DNA from: an uncultured Lachnospiraceae bacterium
GTDB taxonomy: Bacteria > Bacillota > Clostridia > Lachnospirales > Lachnospiraceae
DNA: 7,438 bases
Assembly: GCA_910585555.1 (NCBI GenBank)
Contig: CAJUFU010000096.1
Coordinates: 224 to 7,661 of the forward strand
Direction of reading: 5' to 3'
In this document: positions 5,967-7,438 of the stretch, in pieces
How the letters are laid out: each line of letters opens with the position of its first letter
Numbering within the stretch: position 1 is the first letter of the stretch
Translations under genes and position numbers: made by a program
The notes under the pieces: generated by a model
Told to the model about the DNA's origin: nothing
Database searches by the model: none
Seen by the model: only the letters and a program-made list of their open reading frames with translations

Positions 5967-6490
5967 GCCTGAAAAAGAAATTGTTTTTATTTCTGGATTT
6001 TTTGATGATTACCGGTTTGATCACCCTGGATCAGTATACGAAATATCTGGCGGTCATTCATTTGAAGGATAAACCGGCTTTCAATATCTTAAGCGGTGTA
6101 CTGGAGTTAAATTATCTGGAAAACCAGGGGGCAGCTTTTGGGATGCTGCCAAATCAGAAGGTTTTCTTTATCTTTGTGGCGTTCGTGATCATAAGTGTGG
6201 TCGGCTATGTGCTCTATAAGATGCCGGATAAGAAGAAGTATACGAAGCTGCATTTCTTATTCAGTTTGATCGTGGCCGGTTCTATTGGCAACATGATTGA
6301 CAGGATAAGATATGATTATGTGGTGGATTTCATCTATTTTGTAAGGCTTAATTTCCCAATCTTTAATGTGGCGGATATCTATGTTTCCGTTTCGGCCGTG
6401 GTTTTGATTATTCTATTGCTGTTTGTATATAAAGAGAAAGACCTCTATTTTATCAGTTTTAAGCAGAAAGGATACCGGGAATTCAAGTAA
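5963..6490 (+). CDS. lspA: Lipoprotein signal peptidase (signal peptidase II)
   Basis: LspA is a membrane aspartic protease that cuts the signal peptide off diacylglyceryl-modified prolipoproteins just before the lipidated Cys. At 175 residues it has four hydrophobic segments (about 7-22, 66-85, 97-110 and 139-155). Conserved motifs are DQYTK (23-27), ENQGAAFGM (53-61), GNMIDR (109-114), VVDF with catalytic Asp122, and FNVAD with catalytic Asp138. The ATG overlaps the aroB stop as ATGA, so translation is probably coupled. The positively charged Lys-rich start and C-terminal tail are typical. A likely substrate encoded in this window is the carboxypeptidase lipoprotein at 351-1346. Confidence 0.96.
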   Translation: MSLKKKLFLFLDFLMITGLITLDQYTKYLAVIHLKDKPAFNILSGVLELNYLENQGAAFGMLPNQKVFFIFVAFVIISVVGYVLYKMPDKKKYTKLHFLFSLIVAGSIGNMIDRIRYDYVVDFIYFVRLNFPIFNVADIYVSVSAVVLIILLLFVYKEKDLYFISFKQKGYREFK

Positions 6491-6501
6491 AGAGAGAACC
6501 T

Positions 6502-7410
6502 ATGGAACAGTTTACCTATCAGATTGGGATTGAGGAGGATGAGGCGCGCCTTGATAAGTGGATGAGCAGTGCGCTTACAGATCTTTCCCGCTCCTATATT
6601 CAGAAATGTATAAAAGACGGGAAGGTGTTTGTCAATGATATCCCGAGGAAAGCCAGTTACCGTCTTAAGGTGGATGACGAAATTGTATTTCAGATTCCGG
6701 AGGCTGTGGAACCTTCCGTCTGTGCAGAGAACATTCCTTTATCTATACTCTATGAGGATGATGATGTCTTGGTCATCGATAAGCCCAAGGGGATGGTGGT
6801 GCATCCTGCGCCTGGGCATTACAGCGGCACCTTAGTCAATGCGGTGCTGTATCACTGTAAGGGACAGCTTTCGGGAATTAACGGGGTCCTGCGGCCAGGT
6901 ATTGTACATAGGATTGACAAAGATACCACAGGTTCCTTGGTTGTATGCAAGAATGACCGGTCTCACAGGGATATTGCCAGCCAGTTAAAGAAGCATTCCG
7001 TGACCAGAAGTTATCGGGCGATTGTTCATGGCGTTTTGGAGGCGGATGCTGGTACAATAGACGCTTCCATTGGCAGAGATGAAAAGGACCGCAGGCGTAT
7101 GGCTGTCAATGAGAAAAATGGCAAAGCCGCCGTCACACATTATCAGGTATTAAAGCGTTTTCGAGAACATACCTATATAGAGTGCAGGTTAGAGACTGGG
7201 CGCACGCATCAGATCAGAGTGCATATGACTTCCATTGGGCATCCACTTTTGGGAGATGAAGTGTATGGAAGCCGAAAAACGCCTTTTCGGTTGGAAGGAC
7301 AGACCCTTCATGCATATGTACTTGGTTTTATGCACCCGGATACCCAAAAATATTTGGAGGTAAAGGCGCCTTTACCAGCGTATTTTGAACATTTGCTTGA
7401 GATTTTATAA
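6502..7410 (+). CDS. RluA/RluD-family 23S rRNA pseudouridine synthase
   Basis: The enzyme isomerises specific uridines in RNA, most likely in 23S rRNA. Residues about 14-65 form an S4 RNA-binding domain (RLDKWMSSAL...SRSYIQKCIKDGKVFVND). The catalytic domain follows: ILYEDDDVLVIDKPKGMVVHP (82-102), the RluA-family motif GIVHRIDKDTTG with catalytic Asp139, and LETGRTHQIRVHM...GHPLLGDEVYG near the C-terminus. At 302 residues it is full length and of the RluD subgroup. It begins 11 bases after lspA, with a purine-rich but weak ribosome binding site, matching the lspA-ylyB order of B. subtilis. The precise target uridines cannot be told from sequence. The last 28 bases of the window after it show no gene. 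Confidence 0.95.
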   Translation: MEQFTYQIGIEEDEARLDKWMSSALTDLSRSYIQKCIKDGKVFVNDIPRKASYRLKVDDEIVFQIPEAVEPSVCAENIPLSILYEDDDVLVIDKPKGMVVHPAPGHYSGTLVNAVLYHCKGQLSGINGVLRPGIVHRIDKDTTGSLVVCKNDRSHRDIASQLKKHSVTRSYRAIVHGVLEADAGTIDASIGRDEKDRRRMAVNEKNGKAAVTHYQVLKRFREHTYIECRLETGRTHQIRVHMTSIGHPLLGDEVYGSRKTPFRLEGQTLHAYVLGFMHPDTQKYLEVKAPLPAYFEHLLEIL

Positions 7411-7438
7411 AGTACTTTACTGCGAGTAGAGAGCATAA

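Noticed and set aside
7408..7419. Palindrome TAAAGTACTTTA after the rluD-like gene as a terminator
   Set aside because: It is A+T-rich, has no loop and overlaps the stop codon, so a stable RNA hairpin is not expected. With only 19 bases left in the window, nothing more can be judged.

Overview
The window looks like a core chromosomal segment of a Gram-positive, low-to-mid GC anaerobe of the class Clostridia, most likely Lachnospiraceae. Three things suggest this: strong AGGAGG-type ribosome binding sites, the order yggS-sepF followed further on by lspA and an rluD-like gene (a Firmicutes division/envelope neighbourhood), and protein sequences of clostridial type. The genus is not determinable from sequence reading alone. 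All nine genes are on the + strand. I see no rRNA, tRNA, CRISPR array, transposase or phage gene.

Left part (1-1346): the 3' portion of a methylglyoxal synthase gene (mgsA, cut by the window edge) overlaps an S11-family D-Ala-D-Ala carboxypeptidase that carries a lipoprotein signal instead of the usual C-terminal anchor. The MgsA-like protein has Ala at the position of the catalytic Asp of E. coli MgsA.

Middle part (1347-4703): a good sigma-A-type promoter precedes a 139-residue unrecognised protein with a clean Walker A motif. That gene is followed by a short palindrome and a GC-rich hairpin. Then come a 466-residue single-pass HlyD-like membrane protein with no transporter partner in view, the PLP-homeostasis protein YggS/YlmE, and the FtsZ-anchoring protein SepF.

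Right part (4704-7438): a 153-base gap holds two consecutive hairpins that could pair in an alternative way. After it comes a tight run of aroB (shikimate pathway), lspA (lipoprotein signal peptidase, 4-base overlap with aroB) and an RluA/RluD-type pseudouridine synthase. LspA would mature the carboxypeptidase lipoprotein encoded at the left end.

Functionally most of this is housekeeping: envelope, division, cofactor balance and translation. The best candidates for something undescribed are the orphan HlyD-like protein tied to yggS-sepF, the small P-loop protein in its own apparent transcription unit, the Ala-substituted methylglyoxal synthase, and the two-hairpin leader before aroB.
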